A DNA stretch of 64,000 bases from contig NZ_KE124774.1 in NCBI RefSeq assembly GCF_000188155.2, forward strand, positions 3,366,356 to 3,430,355, given 5' to 3'. The translations under genes and the position numbers were made by a program. The stretch is from Methylocystis sp. ATCC 49242 (lineage in GTDB: Bacteria; Pseudomonadota; Alphaproteobacteria; Rhizobiales; Beijerinckiaceae). Of this stretch, positions 16,977 to 25,969 are shown one piece after another. The number at the start of each line of letters is the position of its first letter. Within the stretch, counting starts at the first letter, position 1. Below the pieces are notes generated by a model, which saw nothing but the letters and a program-made list of their open reading frames with translations, was not told the DNA's origin and did not search any database.

Positions 16977-18668
16977 ATGCAACACTCCGTAGTCGTATCC
17001 ATCGGGATGATCAAAGCAGTCTTCGAGAGCGAGCATGTCCCCGTCCTCTTGCAAGGAGAAGCGACACATGACGCCGCGACGCGCTTCGTTGCGCAGCTCG
17101 TCCGCTTCACTGCTGACGAAGGTCGCATCCTCGCGCTCGTCGCCGCCACCCTACCAGAGGATTACGGTGGAAACACCCTGAACGAGGTCCCCGCTATGAT
17201 CGCTGGAGCGCTTCAGAAGGGTTTCGATGCGCATCCCAAAGCTGGCGTGAAACGGAAGCTCAAGCCCATTGAAGTGCTGATGGAGTGCTTTGACGCCGTG
17301 GGCCCCGAGCTCTTTCAAAGCCCGCTACGCAACGCCTTCATCGCCTTGCCAGTGAAAGGCGGCGACGGCGTCGTCAACGTCGGCGTCCCTTCACGAGCCT
17401 GCAAGCTGTTCCTGCGGGAGCTTTACTTCCGCAACACCGGTCGGGCTATCCCGACGCGCGATCTGGACGAATTTCTTGAACTCCTCAAAGCGCGCGCCGT
17501 TTTCGATTCGCCGATGCGCGACGTGTTCATCCGCGTCGGCGGCGACCACAATCTGGTTTGCCATGACCCCGGCCGTGAGGATGGAGCCGTTGTCGAGATA
17601 ACTGCCGACGGCTACTCGGTCACGCACAGACCGAGAATCAATTTGATCCGCTCCCATGGCATGCGCCCATTGCCGCTTCCGCGAGCCGGGTCCACGCCCT
17701 ATTCCGGCTTCGAAATGTTCAAGCGGCTTGCCAGCCTCGACGAACGAACTTGGCCGCTTGTGTTGTCCTTCCTCATTGGCGCAATGCGGCCTGACGGTCC
17801 TTTTACATGCTTGGCCGTCGAAGGCGAGCAGGGCAGCGGTAAGAGCACGATCTGCGAGATGTGCAAGCGCGCGATAGACCCTTCGATCCCTATGCGATCA
17901 AACCTGCCGGATAGCGCCCAGGATTTGATGATTGTCGCGCAGCATCGGCACGTCGTCGTTTTCGACAATCTGTCCGGCGTCAAGAACGATATGTCGGACG
18001 CGCTCGCTGCGCTGGCGACAAAAGCCGGGTTCGAGAAAAGGCAGCTCTATACGGATGGCGAACTCTATACGATCGAGGTGGCGCGGCCATTCGCGCTGAA
18101 TGGTAATGGCGACTTCATCCATCGGCCCGATCTGATGGATCGGGCCATCCCGCTCCTGCTGGAAGCCCTGCCCGCCGGCGCTCGACGTACCGAAGAGCGG
18201 ATTTGGTGCGAATTGGAGGCGCTGCTTCCGGAGTTTCTACACGACCTCTATTCTGCGGTATCCTGCGCCATTCGCAATCTTGTGACGACGCCCGCGCCTA
18301 CAACGCTGCGCATGGTGGACGCGGCGCATTGGATTGCCGCCGCAGAGTCAGCCACGGGACTCGCGCCGGGAACGATGCTAACGGCCCTGGAAGAAGCTCA
18401 GGCTTCCATCCAGGCCGATCTCGCGATGAATGATTCGCTGTTTTCCGCGCTGGAGCGGGTGTTGCTCAGGGGCCCATTCGAAGGCCGCGCCTCCGAGCTG
18501 CTAAATTTGCTCTGCGAGGACGAGAATAGGCGCTTCGACCGCTTCTTTCCGACGACGCCGCAGGCCTTGGCTACGAAGCTCAGACGCATGCGGCAATCGC
18601 TCGGCAAAGCCGGCGTCATGGTCGAGTTCCTGCGGCGAACGAGAGAAGGACGCAAGCTGACGGCATAA
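16977..18668 (+). CDS. P-loop replicative helicase-like ATPase of the integrative element
   Basis: A 563-residue protein with Walker A VEGEQGSGKST near residue 285 and Walker B HVVVFDNLSGVKND near residue 325, in the layout of SF3/DUF927-like helicases that accompany primase-polymerase genes on islands. The N-terminal 230 residues have no recognised family. Residues after ALNGNGDFI carry the likely arginine finger (RPDLMDRA). Together with the preceding primase it would form a minimal replication module. Confidence 0.7.
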   Translation: MQHSVVVSIGMIKAVFESEHVPVLLQGEATHDAATRFVAQLVRFTADEGRILALVAATLPEDYGGNTLNEVPAMIAGALQKGFDAHPKAGVKRKLKPIEVLMECFDAVGPELFQSPLRNAFIALPVKGGDGVVNVGVPSRACKLFLRELYFRNTGRAIPTRDLDEFLELLKARAVFDSPMRDVFIRVGGDHNLVCHDPGREDGAVVEITADGYSVTHRPRINLIRSHGMRPLPLPRAGSTPYSGFEMFKRLASLDERTWPLVLSFLIGAMRPDGPFTCLAVEGEQGSGKSTICEMCKRAIDPSIPMRSNLPDSAQDLMIVAQHRHVVVFDNLSGVKNDMSDALAALATKAGFEKRQLYTDGELYTIEVARPFALNGNGDFIHRPDLMDRAIPLLLEALPAGARRTEERIWCELEALLPEFLHDLYSAVSCAIRNLVTTPAPTTLRMVDAAHWIAAAESATGLAPGTMLTALEEAQASIQADLAMNDSLFSALERVLLRGPFEGRASELLNLLCEDENRRFDRFFPTTPQALATKLRRMRQSLGKAGVMVEFLRRTREGRKLTA

Positions 18669-18748
18669 TTGACCGAGCAAGCCGCCGCAGCGGCGGCGGA
18701 AGCCAGGAAAAACGAAATGACGCATCTCAGTGACTGGAGCCAATACTG

Positions 18749-18976
18749 ATGGACGGCGCCAACAAACCGTGTGACGATGTGACGAGCGTGACGGCGATTC
18801 CCCCTACCTTGCACACAAAAGAAAAAAGGAGAGGTGGAGGTGTCGTGGGCGTCGACGTGTCCGGAAGGTGGCCGATTCGTCGTCACGGTCGTCACATTGT
18901 CACGGGATGCCTCTCGCGCCGCACATGCGCGACCCCCAGCTATGCCAGCGGGAAGCTAGGCAGCCTCATCGCCTGA
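18749..18976 (+). CDS. Possible small protein over the inverted-repeat region
   Basis: A 75-residue frame starting at an ATG that overlaps a stop codon at 18747-18749. It spans both arms of the GTGACG inverted repeat, which it would read as VTSVT and RHGRHIVT, so its openness may be a side effect of the repeat. The rest of 18669-19169 holds no gene I can support. Confidence 0.2.
   Translation: MDGANKPCDDVTSVTAIPPTLHTKEKRRGGGVVGVDVSGRWPIRRHGRHIVTGCLSRRTCATPSYASGKLGSLIA
18771..18903. repeat. Large imperfect inverted repeat with GTGACG iterons, candidate origin
   Basis: Arms at 18771-18800 and 18874-18903 match at 26 of 30 positions when one is inverted, with a 73-base loop. Each arm holds three TGTGACGA/CGTGACG-like units 9-10 bases apart. 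The loop contains an A/G-rich stretch (CACACAAAAGAAAAAAGG). The repeat lies between the helicase and integrase genes, a fitting place for a replication origin or an accessory recombination site. Confidence 0.6.
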
Positions 18977-19169
18977 CCAGCGCCTCTTCCCGCCCGTGCG
19001 GCAACGTCGGTGCTCGGCTTCGTGAACGCTGCACCGGGGCTTCTTGCGGTCGTGGTTTCACATGCGGTTACACCCGCGACGCCGAGAGGCCGTCTCCAAT
19101 GCGCTCAAAAAATTGTTGACGTTTCTAACGCGTGTTTTCGTTTTGGCAACGCACTCGGAACGAACTGAC

Positions 19170-20409
19170 ATGGCTCTCGACATCAACATCACCAAGCGCC
19201 TCCGCCACCGCAAGCTCGCTTCCGGCGAGACGGTGGAGCAGCTGCGCTACGTCCTCAACTGGCGTGATCCGCGCACCGGCGCGCGCGAGCAACGCTTCTT
19301 CGAACGCCAGAAGGATGCCCAGGAGAAGCGCGTCGAACTCATCGCTGCATATGAGCGCGGGACCTATAGCGCCGAACGAAAAACGCTCACCGTCGCCGAC
19401 GCCGTCGCAGCCTGGCTCGACGCGAACCGCGACGCCGTGCGGCCGAACACTTTCGCCAGCTACGAATTCCAGGCCCGCTACGTCACCGGCCCGCTGCTGC
19501 CCGCCGCGGCGCGCCTGGCGACGAAGCAGTCGGGCGTCGGCGCGAGGCCCAACGTTCGTCCACTTGCCCTGCTTGGCCATGTCAAAGTCCAGGAGCTGAC
19601 CACCCGGCAGATACGCGCCTGGCACAGGCCGGTCTCCGAGGAGGTGTCGATCTATTTGGCGAACAAGGCGATGGCGATCCTGAAGGCGGCGCTGGCCCTC
19701 GCTGCCGAGGACCATGAGTTCCGCTCGCCAGCGATGCCGACGGGCCTGCAGCGCCAACGCGACAAGGCGCGAAAGGCTGTGCTAACCCCCGATGAGGTGG
19801 CGCGCCTGCTCGACGCTGCGCGCGAAGATCACGACAAGGGCGTCTACATCGCCTTTCCGTTTCTCGCCGGAACGCGTCCGTCGGAGCAACTGGGGCTGTT
19901 GTGGGACGACGTCGACTTCAGCGCCAACCTCGTCCACATTCATCGCATTCAGTTGAAGGACGGAACGCTCTCCGAGGTGACCAAGACCGCCGCCGGCGCG
20001 CGGTCGATCCTGATGTCGCCGCTGCTGCGCGAGATGCTACTCGCCTGGCGGCTGCGCTGCCCGCGCAAGGATGGCGCGTTGCATCGGGTGTTCCCGACGC
20101 TGGGCAAGCGTCGCGCCTGGCGGCTGCTGCGCGAGAATGGCGGCGGGGGCGCTACTCTACAACAACTTCCGCGCTCGGATTTGGGCGCCGACGCTAAAGC
20201 TGCTGAGCCTGGCGGCGGTGGCGCCGCACTCGGCGCGTCATTCCTTCATCTCGACGCTGCAGGCGCAGGGCGTTGAAGTCGGGCTCGTCGCCAAGCTCGC
20301 TGGCCACAAGAGCGCGGTGGTGACGCTGTCTCACTACACCCATGCAATGCGCGGCGGCGAAGACGCGGTGGAGGCGCTCGATCGCGCCTATGGGGGAGCG
20401 GCGAGATGA
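19170..20409 (+). pseudogene. Tyrosine integrase of the element, with a frameshift near its end
   Basis: From ATG 19170 (MALDINITKRLRHRK) the protein has an N-terminal SAM-like DNA-binding half and a catalytic half with the first arginine in FLAGTRPSEQLGLLW. At the five-G run 20145-20149 the frame moves; the family sequence ALLYNNFRARIWAPTL, then the second box SARHSFISTL, LAGHKS and the tyrosine in LSHYTHAM, continues in the next frame to 20409. A single extra G explains it. Either the integrase is dead or the run was misread. Confidence 0.8.
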
Positions 20410-20526
20410 CCGCCATATATTCGTCGATGCGTCGGAGCGTGCATCGCTCGATCAGCGATGCGCGGCTACGAAGTCGTCCGAACATGACGTCGCCAAAGCC
20501 TGAGCGCAGAAGCTCTCGAGCGCTAG

Positions 20527-21391
20527 AGGGTGTTATGTACTTTGGTGATTGATTGTCTTAGTAGAATCGGATGTCTCCGATTCGCAAACCTTATCCGTCT
20601 GACGTCAGCGACGAAGAATGGTCGCTGGTTGCGCCTTATCTGACGCTCATGGACGAAGGCGCGCCGCAGCGTCAACATTCGCTGCGCGAGCTGTTCAACG
20701 GCCTGCGTTACGTGCTGCGCTACGGCATCGCCTGGCGCGCGCCATGCCCAACGATCTGCCGCCATGGTTCGCCGTGTATCAGCAATCGCAGCGCTGGCTG
20801 TCGGCGGGCGTGTTCGAGGCGCTTGCGCAGGATCTGCGCGCCCAGTTGCGCGTCGCTTCCGGGCGGGCGGCGGAGCCGACGGCGGCGATCATCGACAGCC
20901 GCACCTTGCGCTCGACCCCTGAGAGCGGCCCACGAGCGGGCTATGACGGCGCGAAGCGAAAGCGCGGCTCGAAGCTGCACATGGCAGTCGACACATTGGG
21001 CCATTTGCTGGCGTTGCATGTCACGCCGGCGAATGTCGATGACCGCGCCGAGGTCGGCAAGCTCATCGCAGCCGTGCAGGATGTGACAGGCGAAAGCGTC
21101 GAACTCGTTTATGTCGATCAGGGCTACACCGGCGAAAAGGCGTCCGAGGCGGCGAAGGCGCAAGGCGCCGAACTGTGCGTCGTCAAACTTGCCGAAGCGA
21201 AGAAGGGCTTCGTGTTGCTGCCCAAGCGCTGGGTGGTCGAGCGTTCATTCGCCTGGGCGACGCGATGCAGGCGGCTCGTCAAAGACTACGAGCGCTATGC
21301 TCAGACCCTCGCAGGACTCCACGTCGTCGCCTTCGCATGTCTCATGCTCAAGCGCGCAGCAGATTTCATGATCCAAGGTGCATAACACCCT
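20527..21391 (+). mobile_element. IS5-family insertion sequence with CTAG target duplication
   Basis: The element starts AGGGTGTTATGTACTTTGG and ends with its inverted counterpart (17 of 19 matching), about 865 bp in all. It is flanked by CTAG on both sides (20523-20526 and 21392-21395), the direct duplication expected for the IS427-like group. It sits between the integrase and the lipocalin gene. Confidence 0.85.
20571..21385 (+). CDS. IS5-family transposase, read in two frames
   Basis: The first frame gives IRKPYPSDVSDEEW...LFNGLRYVLRYGIAWRA; the rest (MPNDLPPWFAVYQQSQRW to the end) is in the -1 frame, joined in the GC-repeat ggcgcgcgcc near 20740. The DDE core is seen as IIDSRTLRS, LVYVDQGYTG and the final WVVERSFAWATRCRRL with its glutamate. 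Some IS5 relatives use programmed frameshifting, but this GC run looks more like a two-base slip, so inactivation is equally possible. Confidence 0.75.
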
Positions 21392-21404
21392 CTAGAGCGG
21401 GCGC

Positions 21405-21929
21405 CTATTCGCTCCAGGGAAATTCGAGCTTCGACGTATCGTAGCCCAGCCGCCGCGTGTGGTTGACGAGCTCCGTCAGCTGCTTTCGTGATGGAGGTTT
21501 GCGCGTAAAGATGAAGACATTGTCGAGCGTCGGGCTGGCCTCGATGAACCAGCTATAGTCCGGCGCGTGGTCGACGATGTTGTATTCGACAGAGAGAAGC
21601 GGATTGTAGCGCACCATCAGCTTCGAGTTGACGCCCGGATCGAGAATCTCCGCCTCGCCGTTCAGCACGGTCTCCTCAGCGCCCTTGCGGCAGGCGTCGC
21701 GCAGGAGAATGCGGTTCAGCGCGGCCGTGCGCGTATAGCCCGTCGTGCCCTTGATGCAGCCATCGGTAATCCACATCGGACGGCGCGCCACTTCCAGCCA
21801 TGTTCCCCTGTAGAAGCGAGCCGGATCGATCCGGCGTGCGGCGTGCTCCTGCGCCAGCGCGTCGACGCCAACGCCAAAAGCGAAAACCGCGACAAGCGCG
21901 GAAAGCGGGCGGACCATCTGGCTTTTCAT
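21405..21929 (-). CDS. Lipocalin-family secreted protein
   Basis: From ATG 21929 the protein begins with a signal peptide (MKSQMVRPLSALVAVFAFG...DALA), then ARFYRGTWLEVARRPMW, the lipocalin GxW motif region, and strands ending ELVNHTRRLGYDTSKL as in bacterial Blc-type lipocalins. Such proteins bind lipids or damaged fatty acids in the envelope. It is the last gene of the minus-strand operon driven from 25788-25817, consistent with a membrane-repair theme. The IS5 copy lies just behind its stop. Confidence 0.75.
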   Translation of the reverse strand: MKSQMVRPLSALVAVFAFGVGVDALAQEHAARRIDPARFYRGTWLEVARRPMWITDGCIKGTTGYTRTAALNRILLRDACRKGAEETVLNGEAEILDPGVNSKLMVRYNPLLSVEYNIVDHAPDYSWFIEASPTLDNVFIFTRKPPSRKQLTELVNHTRRLGYDTSKLEFPWSE

Positions 21930-21955
21930 TTTTGCTCCTCCAACGCGACGGACGA

Positions 21956-22345
21956 TCAGCGCGACAGGCGCGTCCAACTGATCGATTTGCAAATAATGCC
22001 GGCCAGCACGCAGCCGCGCGTCTGCATCGCCTCCGGCCCGTAATCAATCTCCAGGCTGTAATTGAGCTTGCGCTGCGGATCATAGGCGGTGCCGGACATG
22101 GACGAGCCGGCGCCCGAAACCTTCATCACCAGGCGATCGCCGACATGTTCGCCGCTCGACGGGTCTCGGATCCAGGTGTTGATGGCGCAGAGCGCGCCGC
22201 CGCAGGGCGCGATTCGCACACGCGCATTGCCGTCGCCGCGCGCCCAATTGCCGACGATGCCTTCGCTCCTCGCCGGCGCAGACAGAAGTATCAGCGCCGA
22301 TGCGACAAGCGTGGCAAGGGCCCCGACGGTGAGACATTTGCGCAT
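21956..22345 (-). CDS. DUF2147 secreted protein
   Basis: A 129-residue protein with a signal peptide (MRKCLTVGALATLVASALILLSAPARS) followed by the DUF2147 pattern: GIVGNWARGDGNARVRIAPCGGALCA ... YDPQRKLNYSL ... GCVLAGIICKSISWTR. Four cysteines could form two disulfides in the periplasm. The family lacks a defined biochemical role. Spaced 26 bases from the lipocalin gene and 15 from the cyclopropane synthase gene, it belongs to the same operon. Confidence 0.8.
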   Translation of the reverse strand: MRKCLTVGALATLVASALILLSAPARSEGIVGNWARGDGNARVRIAPCGGALCAINTWIRDPSSGEHVGDRLVMKVSGAGSSMSGTAYDPQRKLNYSLEIDYGPEAMQTRGCVLAGIICKSISWTRLSR

Positions 22346-22360
22346 CGCTTCCTCCCTTCT

Positions 22361-23599
22361 TCACGCATGCGAAAGGCGATACAGTCCGACATCAATGGCT
22401 CCGGCGCGGAACCCGCCCTCGCAATAGCAGAGGTAATAATCCCACAGCCGCCTGAAGGACGGATCGAAGCCCAGCGCTTCGATCTCGTGCCAGTTCGCAT
22501 GGAAGCGACGCCGCCAGTCGACCAGCGTTCGCGCATAGCCCTCGCCGAATGCCTCGACCACTTCGAGGCGCAGGCCGGCGCGCGCCGCTTCGTCCTGGAG
22601 CGCGCGCGGACAAGGCAGCGCGCCGCCGGGGAAGATGTAGCGCTGGATGAAGTCCGGCGTGCTCATATACTTGTCGAAGCGGCAGTCCTCGATCGTGATC
22701 GCCTGCAGCACGATATGGCCGCCTTTCGCGAGTCGATCGCGCAATGTCGCGAAATAGACCGGCCAATAATCGCGGCCGACCGCTTCGATCATCTCGATGG
22801 ACACGATCCGGTCGAAGACGCCGCCGACGTCGCGATAGTCCTGCAGCCGCAGATCGACCTGCGCCTGCAGCCCGTGCTTTGAAGAGACATCCCGCGCATT
22901 GGCGAGCTGCTCCTTCGAGAGGGTCAGGCCGGTGATCGCGCCGGCGCCGGCTTTCGCCATTTCCGGTGCCAGACCGCCCCAGCCACAGCCGACCTCGAGA
23001 ACCGTTTCGCCCTTATGGGCATCGAGCAGTTCGACCACACGGTCGATCTTGTTGCGCTGCGCCTGCTCGAGCGTGTCGTCATCCGACCGGTAGATGCCGG
23101 AGGAATAGAACATCTGCGGGTCGAGCCACAGGCGGTAAAAGTCATTGCCGAGATCGTAATGCGCGGCGATGTTGCGACGGCTGCCCGAGCGCGAATTGGC
23201 GCGCAACCTATGCATCAGCCAGTTGGCGAAGCGCGCTGGCGCGGAGCCCTCCACCGCGCGCATGAAGGCGTCGCCATTCACCGCCGCGACTTCGATCGCC
23301 GCCGCGAGATTGGGGCTGCTCCATTCGCCGCGAACGAAGGCCTCGGCAAATGCGACGTCGCCCGAGAACAATAGGCGGCGCAGCGCGGACGTTTTGTGAA
23401 TGATGATGGTGGCTTCTGGTCCGCCTCGCGCGCCGCGGCAGTCGACGCGCGTTCCATCGGGAAGGACGAAGGTCAGCCGACCCTTTTCCATGGCCGCCAT
23501 CACTTTGCGCAGAACGAGCGCTGCGAGCCCCATGCCGCTCCCGGCGATAACGCTGGAGAGCGAAACGGATGGCGTGCCGGGGGAAATCAGATCTGACAT
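22361..23599 (-). CDS. Cyclopropane-fatty-acyl-phospholipid synthase
   Basis: A 412-residue SAM-dependent enzyme: AAHYDLGNDFYRLWLDPQMFYSSG, SAM site VLEVGCGWGG, SIEMIEAVG and the C-terminal FHANWHEIEALGF...LWDYYLCYCEGGFRAG all match CFA synthases. It would convert cis-unsaturated phospholipid chains to cyclopropane chains at the inner membrane, which protects lipids against oxidation. In Rhodobacter a related gene belongs to the RpoE singlet-oxygen regulon. Its start overlaps the DUF1365 stop by 13 bases. Confidence 0.88.
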   Translation of the reverse strand: MSDLISPGTPSVSLSSVIAGSGMGLAALVLRKVMAAMEKGRLTFVLPDGTRVDCRGARGGPEATIIIHKTSALRRLLFSGDVAFAEAFVRGEWSSPNLAAAIEVAAVNGDAFMRAVEGSAPARFANWLMHRLRANSRSGSRRNIAAHYDLGNDFYRLWLDPQMFYSSGIYRSDDDTLEQAQRNKIDRVVELLDAHKGETVLEVGCGWGGLAPEMAKAGAGAITGLTLSKEQLANARDVSSKHGLQAQVDLRLQDYRDVGGVFDRIVSIEMIEAVGRDYWPVYFATLRDRLAKGGHIVLQAITIEDCRFDKYMSTPDFIQRYIFPGGALPCPRALQDEAARAGLRLEVVEAFGEGYARTLVDWRRRFHANWHEIEALGFDPSFRRLWDYYLCYCEGGFRAGAIDVGLYRLSHA

Positions 23600-24390
23600 G
23601 AAACGCTTTCCTTTTCCCTGTTCTTGTTGGCGACGGTGACAGCGTGGCCGGGCGGCGGCGGCCGCACGTGCAGCGCGACTCCCTTGAGCCAGATCAGCAA
23701 CGCTTCGTAATGGATGCCTGCGATCACTTTCAGCGTGAGCAGCGGATGCGAGAGGAAGACCCGCATCAGCGCGCGATCGTCGAGCGCCTCGCGCGAGAGA
23801 TGCTGCGTGGCGAACAGCATGTCGCCGTCTTTGTCGGCTACCGAGATCGAGACGGCGTAGGCCTCATCCGGCGGCTTGATCCGAAAGCTGTAGGTCATGT
23901 CCATCGCCATGAAGGGCGAGACATAGAACTGCTTCGCGCAGGCGTGGCGCAGCGTGCGGTCGTCTGTCCCGACCGGAAAGAGATAGCAATGACGCTGGCC
24001 GAATGTGTTGTGGACCTCGTAGAGGATCGCCTGCAGCGCGCCATCGACGCGATAGCAGAAGAAGATGCTGAGCGGATTGAAGCCATAACCGAGGATGCGT
24101 GGCATCGTCAGCAGGCGGATCGCGCCGCCTTTGGCGTCAAGACCGGCGTCACGCAGCAACGCCTCGACCTCGCCGCGAAGATCGCCGCTGCGCGCGAAGA
24201 GATGATCCTGAGGGCGGAAACCGAAAAGATTGAACCGGCCGAGCGAAAACAGCCGAAGCTTGCGATCGAGAGCCGGCAGTTCGTCGAGATCGAGCAGAAG
24301 CGCAAAAACGCGATAGCGCAGCCGATGCGATTTCGGCCGAATCCGCCGGTGCGCGACCGAGCCGACATAGAGCGCGGATTTCATTGTCAT
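23587..24390 (-). CDS. DUF1365 protein
   Basis: A 267-residue protein starting SALYVGSVAHRRIRPKSHRLRYRVF, followed by LTMPRILGYGFNPLSIFFCY and HNTFGQRHCYLF, the core motifs of DUF1365. Its genes nearly always lie between a flavin amine oxidase-like gene and a CFA synthase gene, as here, and a role in making modified (for example furan-type) fatty acids has been proposed for this gene set. The molecular function is not established. ATG 24390 or 24384 are possible starts. Confidence 0.85.
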   Translation of the reverse strand: MTMKSALYVGSVAHRRIRPKSHRLRYRVFALLLDLDELPALDRKLRLFSLGRFNLFGFRPQDHLFARSGDLRGEVEALLRDAGLDAKGGAIRLLTMPRILGYGFNPLSIFFCYRVDGALQAILYEVHNTFGQRHCYLFPVGTDDRTLRHACAKQFYVSPFMAMDMTYSFRIKPPDEAYAVSISVADKDGDMLFATQHLSREALDDRALMRVFLSHPLLTLKVIAGIHYEALLIWLKGVALHVRPPPPGHAVTVANKNREKESVSCQI

Positions 24391-24399
24391 AATCCGCTC

Positions 24400-25722
24400 C
24401 TATGTCGTTGGCGCGGGGCCGACATGAATGCGGCTGGATTCATTTTCGACGGTCCATGGCCGGCGCACGCCGCCGAGCTGCTCGGCGACAGCGAGGCCCG
24501 CCTGTAGCCCGTCCTCGTGAAAACCGGAACCGAAATAGGAGCCGCAGAACCAGGTGCGGCGCACGCCCTGCAGTGACCAGAGTTCACGTTGCGCGTCGAT
24601 GGCGGCGAGATCGAAAATCGGATGCTCGTAAACGAAACGCCGGGAGACGAGATCTTCTCGAGGCGCCGCCATCGCGTTCAGCGTGACAAATAGCGGAGTC
24701 GACGGCGACAGCCCTTGCAATCGATTCATCCAGTAGGTGACGCAAAGCGGCGCATCTGGTCCCGAGGCTAGATAGTTCCAGCTCGACCAGATGGAACGCA
24801 TTTTCGGCATCAGCCGGGCGTCGCCATGGAGGATGGTTTCGTTGCGGCTATATTTGAAGCAGGACAGCAGGCGCGTTTCCTCTGCCGATGGATCGGCGAG
24901 CATGCCCAGCGCCTGATCGGCATGCGCGGCGATCACGACATGATCGAAACGCCGTGAGCCGCCGGGCCATTTGACGGTGACCCCATCGGCGTCACGCGTT
25001 ACGCGCTGGATCGGCGCATTGAGCAGTACGCGCTCGCCGACCGGGGCAATCAGCTTCCTGACGTATTCCCGGCTTCCGCCGGCGACCGTTCGCCAGACGG
25101 GACGCCCGGCGATCTTCAGCAGACCGTGATTTTCGCAAAAGCGCGTGAAGGCCCTCGCCGGATAGGCGGCGATGTCCCGGGCCGGCAGCGACCAGATCGC
25201 CGCCGCCATGGGATAAAGATGATCCTCGCGGAAGGGCGCGCCATAGCCGTGCGCGTCGAGATAGTCGCCGAGCGTCACGCCGTCCATTTGCACGATATGG
25301 CCGGGGGCCTCCGCGTAAAAGCGCCGGATGTCGAGGAGCATAGACCAGAAGCGGCGACTGACAATGTTCTTCTTCTGCGCAAAGAGCGTGAAGAGGTCGT
25401 TTCCTGCATATTCCAGCGCGCCATTCGCGATCGACACCGCGAAAGTCATCTCGGTAGGAATGGTCGCCACGTCGAGATGGCGGAAAAGACTGGTCAGGTT
25501 TGGATAGGCGGGCTCATTGTAGACGATGAAGCCGGTATCTACGGCGATGGCGCCGTCCCGCCCCATGACATCGACAGTATTGCTGTGTCCGCCGGGGTAA
25601 TCGCCCTGCTCGAAGACGGTGACGTCATGGGCGTCCGATAGCAGCCACGATGCGGAAAGCCCTGCGACGCCGGCGCCGAGCACGGCGATTTTCAGCCGCT
25701 GATTCAGGCCACTAGCCGCCAT
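24400..25722 (-). CDS. FAD-dependent oxidoreductase (amine oxidase-like)
   Basis: A 440-residue flavoprotein. The N-terminus has the dinucleotide-binding motif KIAVLGAGVAGLSASWLL, then FEQGDYPGGHSNTVDV, and a C-terminal flavin contact region RTWFCGSYFGSGFHEDGLQAG. This is the NAD/FAD-binding protein regularly coupled to DUF1365 and CFA synthase. It is the first gene of the minus-strand operon; the promoter at 25788-25817 leaves a leader of about 60 bases. Probable substrate is an unsaturated or modified fatty acid, by context only. Confidence 0.85.
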   Translation of the reverse strand: MAASGLNQRLKIAVLGAGVAGLSASWLLSDAHDVTVFEQGDYPGGHSNTVDVMGRDGAIAVDTGFIVYNEPAYPNLTSLFRHLDVATIPTEMTFAVSIANGALEYAGNDLFTLFAQKKNIVSRRFWSMLLDIRRFYAEAPGHIVQMDGVTLGDYLDAHGYGAPFREDHLYPMAAAIWSLPARDIAAYPARAFTRFCENHGLLKIAGRPVWRTVAGGSREYVRKLIAPVGERVLLNAPIQRVTRDADGVTVKWPGGSRRFDHVVIAAHADQALGMLADPSAEETRLLSCFKYSRNETILHGDARLMPKMRSIWSSWNYLASGPDAPLCVTYWMNRLQGLSPSTPLFVTLNAMAAPREDLVSRRFVYEHPIFDLAAIDAQRELWSLQGVRRTWFCGSYFGSGFHEDGLQAGLAVAEQLGGVRRPWTVENESSRIHVGPAPTT

Positions 25723-25787
25723 ACGCCGCCTCTTGCGAAAAGTCTCTCTGGCACGCCGTCACAATCATGTCCTTTGCAAGTCATTTT

Positions 25788-25817
25788 GTTATACGCTCGG
25801 GCTCGGCGCTTGGATCA
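25788..25817 (-). promoter_or_regulatory. ECF sigma (RpoE/ChrR type) promoter of the minus-strand operon
   Basis: On the minus strand TGATCC (25812-25817), exactly 18 bases, then TATAAC (25788-25793). This matches the promoter class known for the Rhodobacter singlet-oxygen sigma factor RpoE. The start of the flavoprotein gene lies about 60 bases further on. Confidence 0.8.
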
Positions 25818-25850
25818 CTGGCTGTGTCTTTGCGGAAAATGGCGAAGCTA

Positions 25851-25880
25851 TGATCCAAATTTGCTGGCCGACAGTATAAG
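25851..25880 (+). promoter_or_regulatory. ECF sigma promoter of the sigma-antisigma operon
   Basis: TGATCC (25851-25856), exactly 18 bases, then TATAAG (25875-25880). It is the divergent partner of the site at 25788-25817, indicating that the sigma factor activates its own operon. Transcription would start near 25887, so an ATG at 25886 is unlikely as the start of the sigma gene unless the message is leaderless. Confidence 0.8.
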
Positions 25881-25969
25881 GGAGCATGATTGGCGCCGTT
25901 GCTGCAGAAACGATCGAGACCGCTGAACGGAGATGCGCGCCGGGAATCCCCGCGCGCAGAACGCCGCCG

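Larger units (their letters stand above)
14248..20522 (+). mobile_element. Integrative element with its own primase-helicase (limits approximate)
   Basis: Between the IS21 and IS5 copies lies a set of co-oriented genes typical of small integrative or satellite elements of Rhizobiales: hypothetical genes, a Xis-like DNA-binding protein, a primase-polymerase, a P-loop helicase and a tyrosine integrase at the right end. Part of it (about 15100-16200) is visibly more AT-rich than its surroundings. No tRNA or repeated attachment core could be recognised, so both limits are inferred. Confidence 0.65.
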
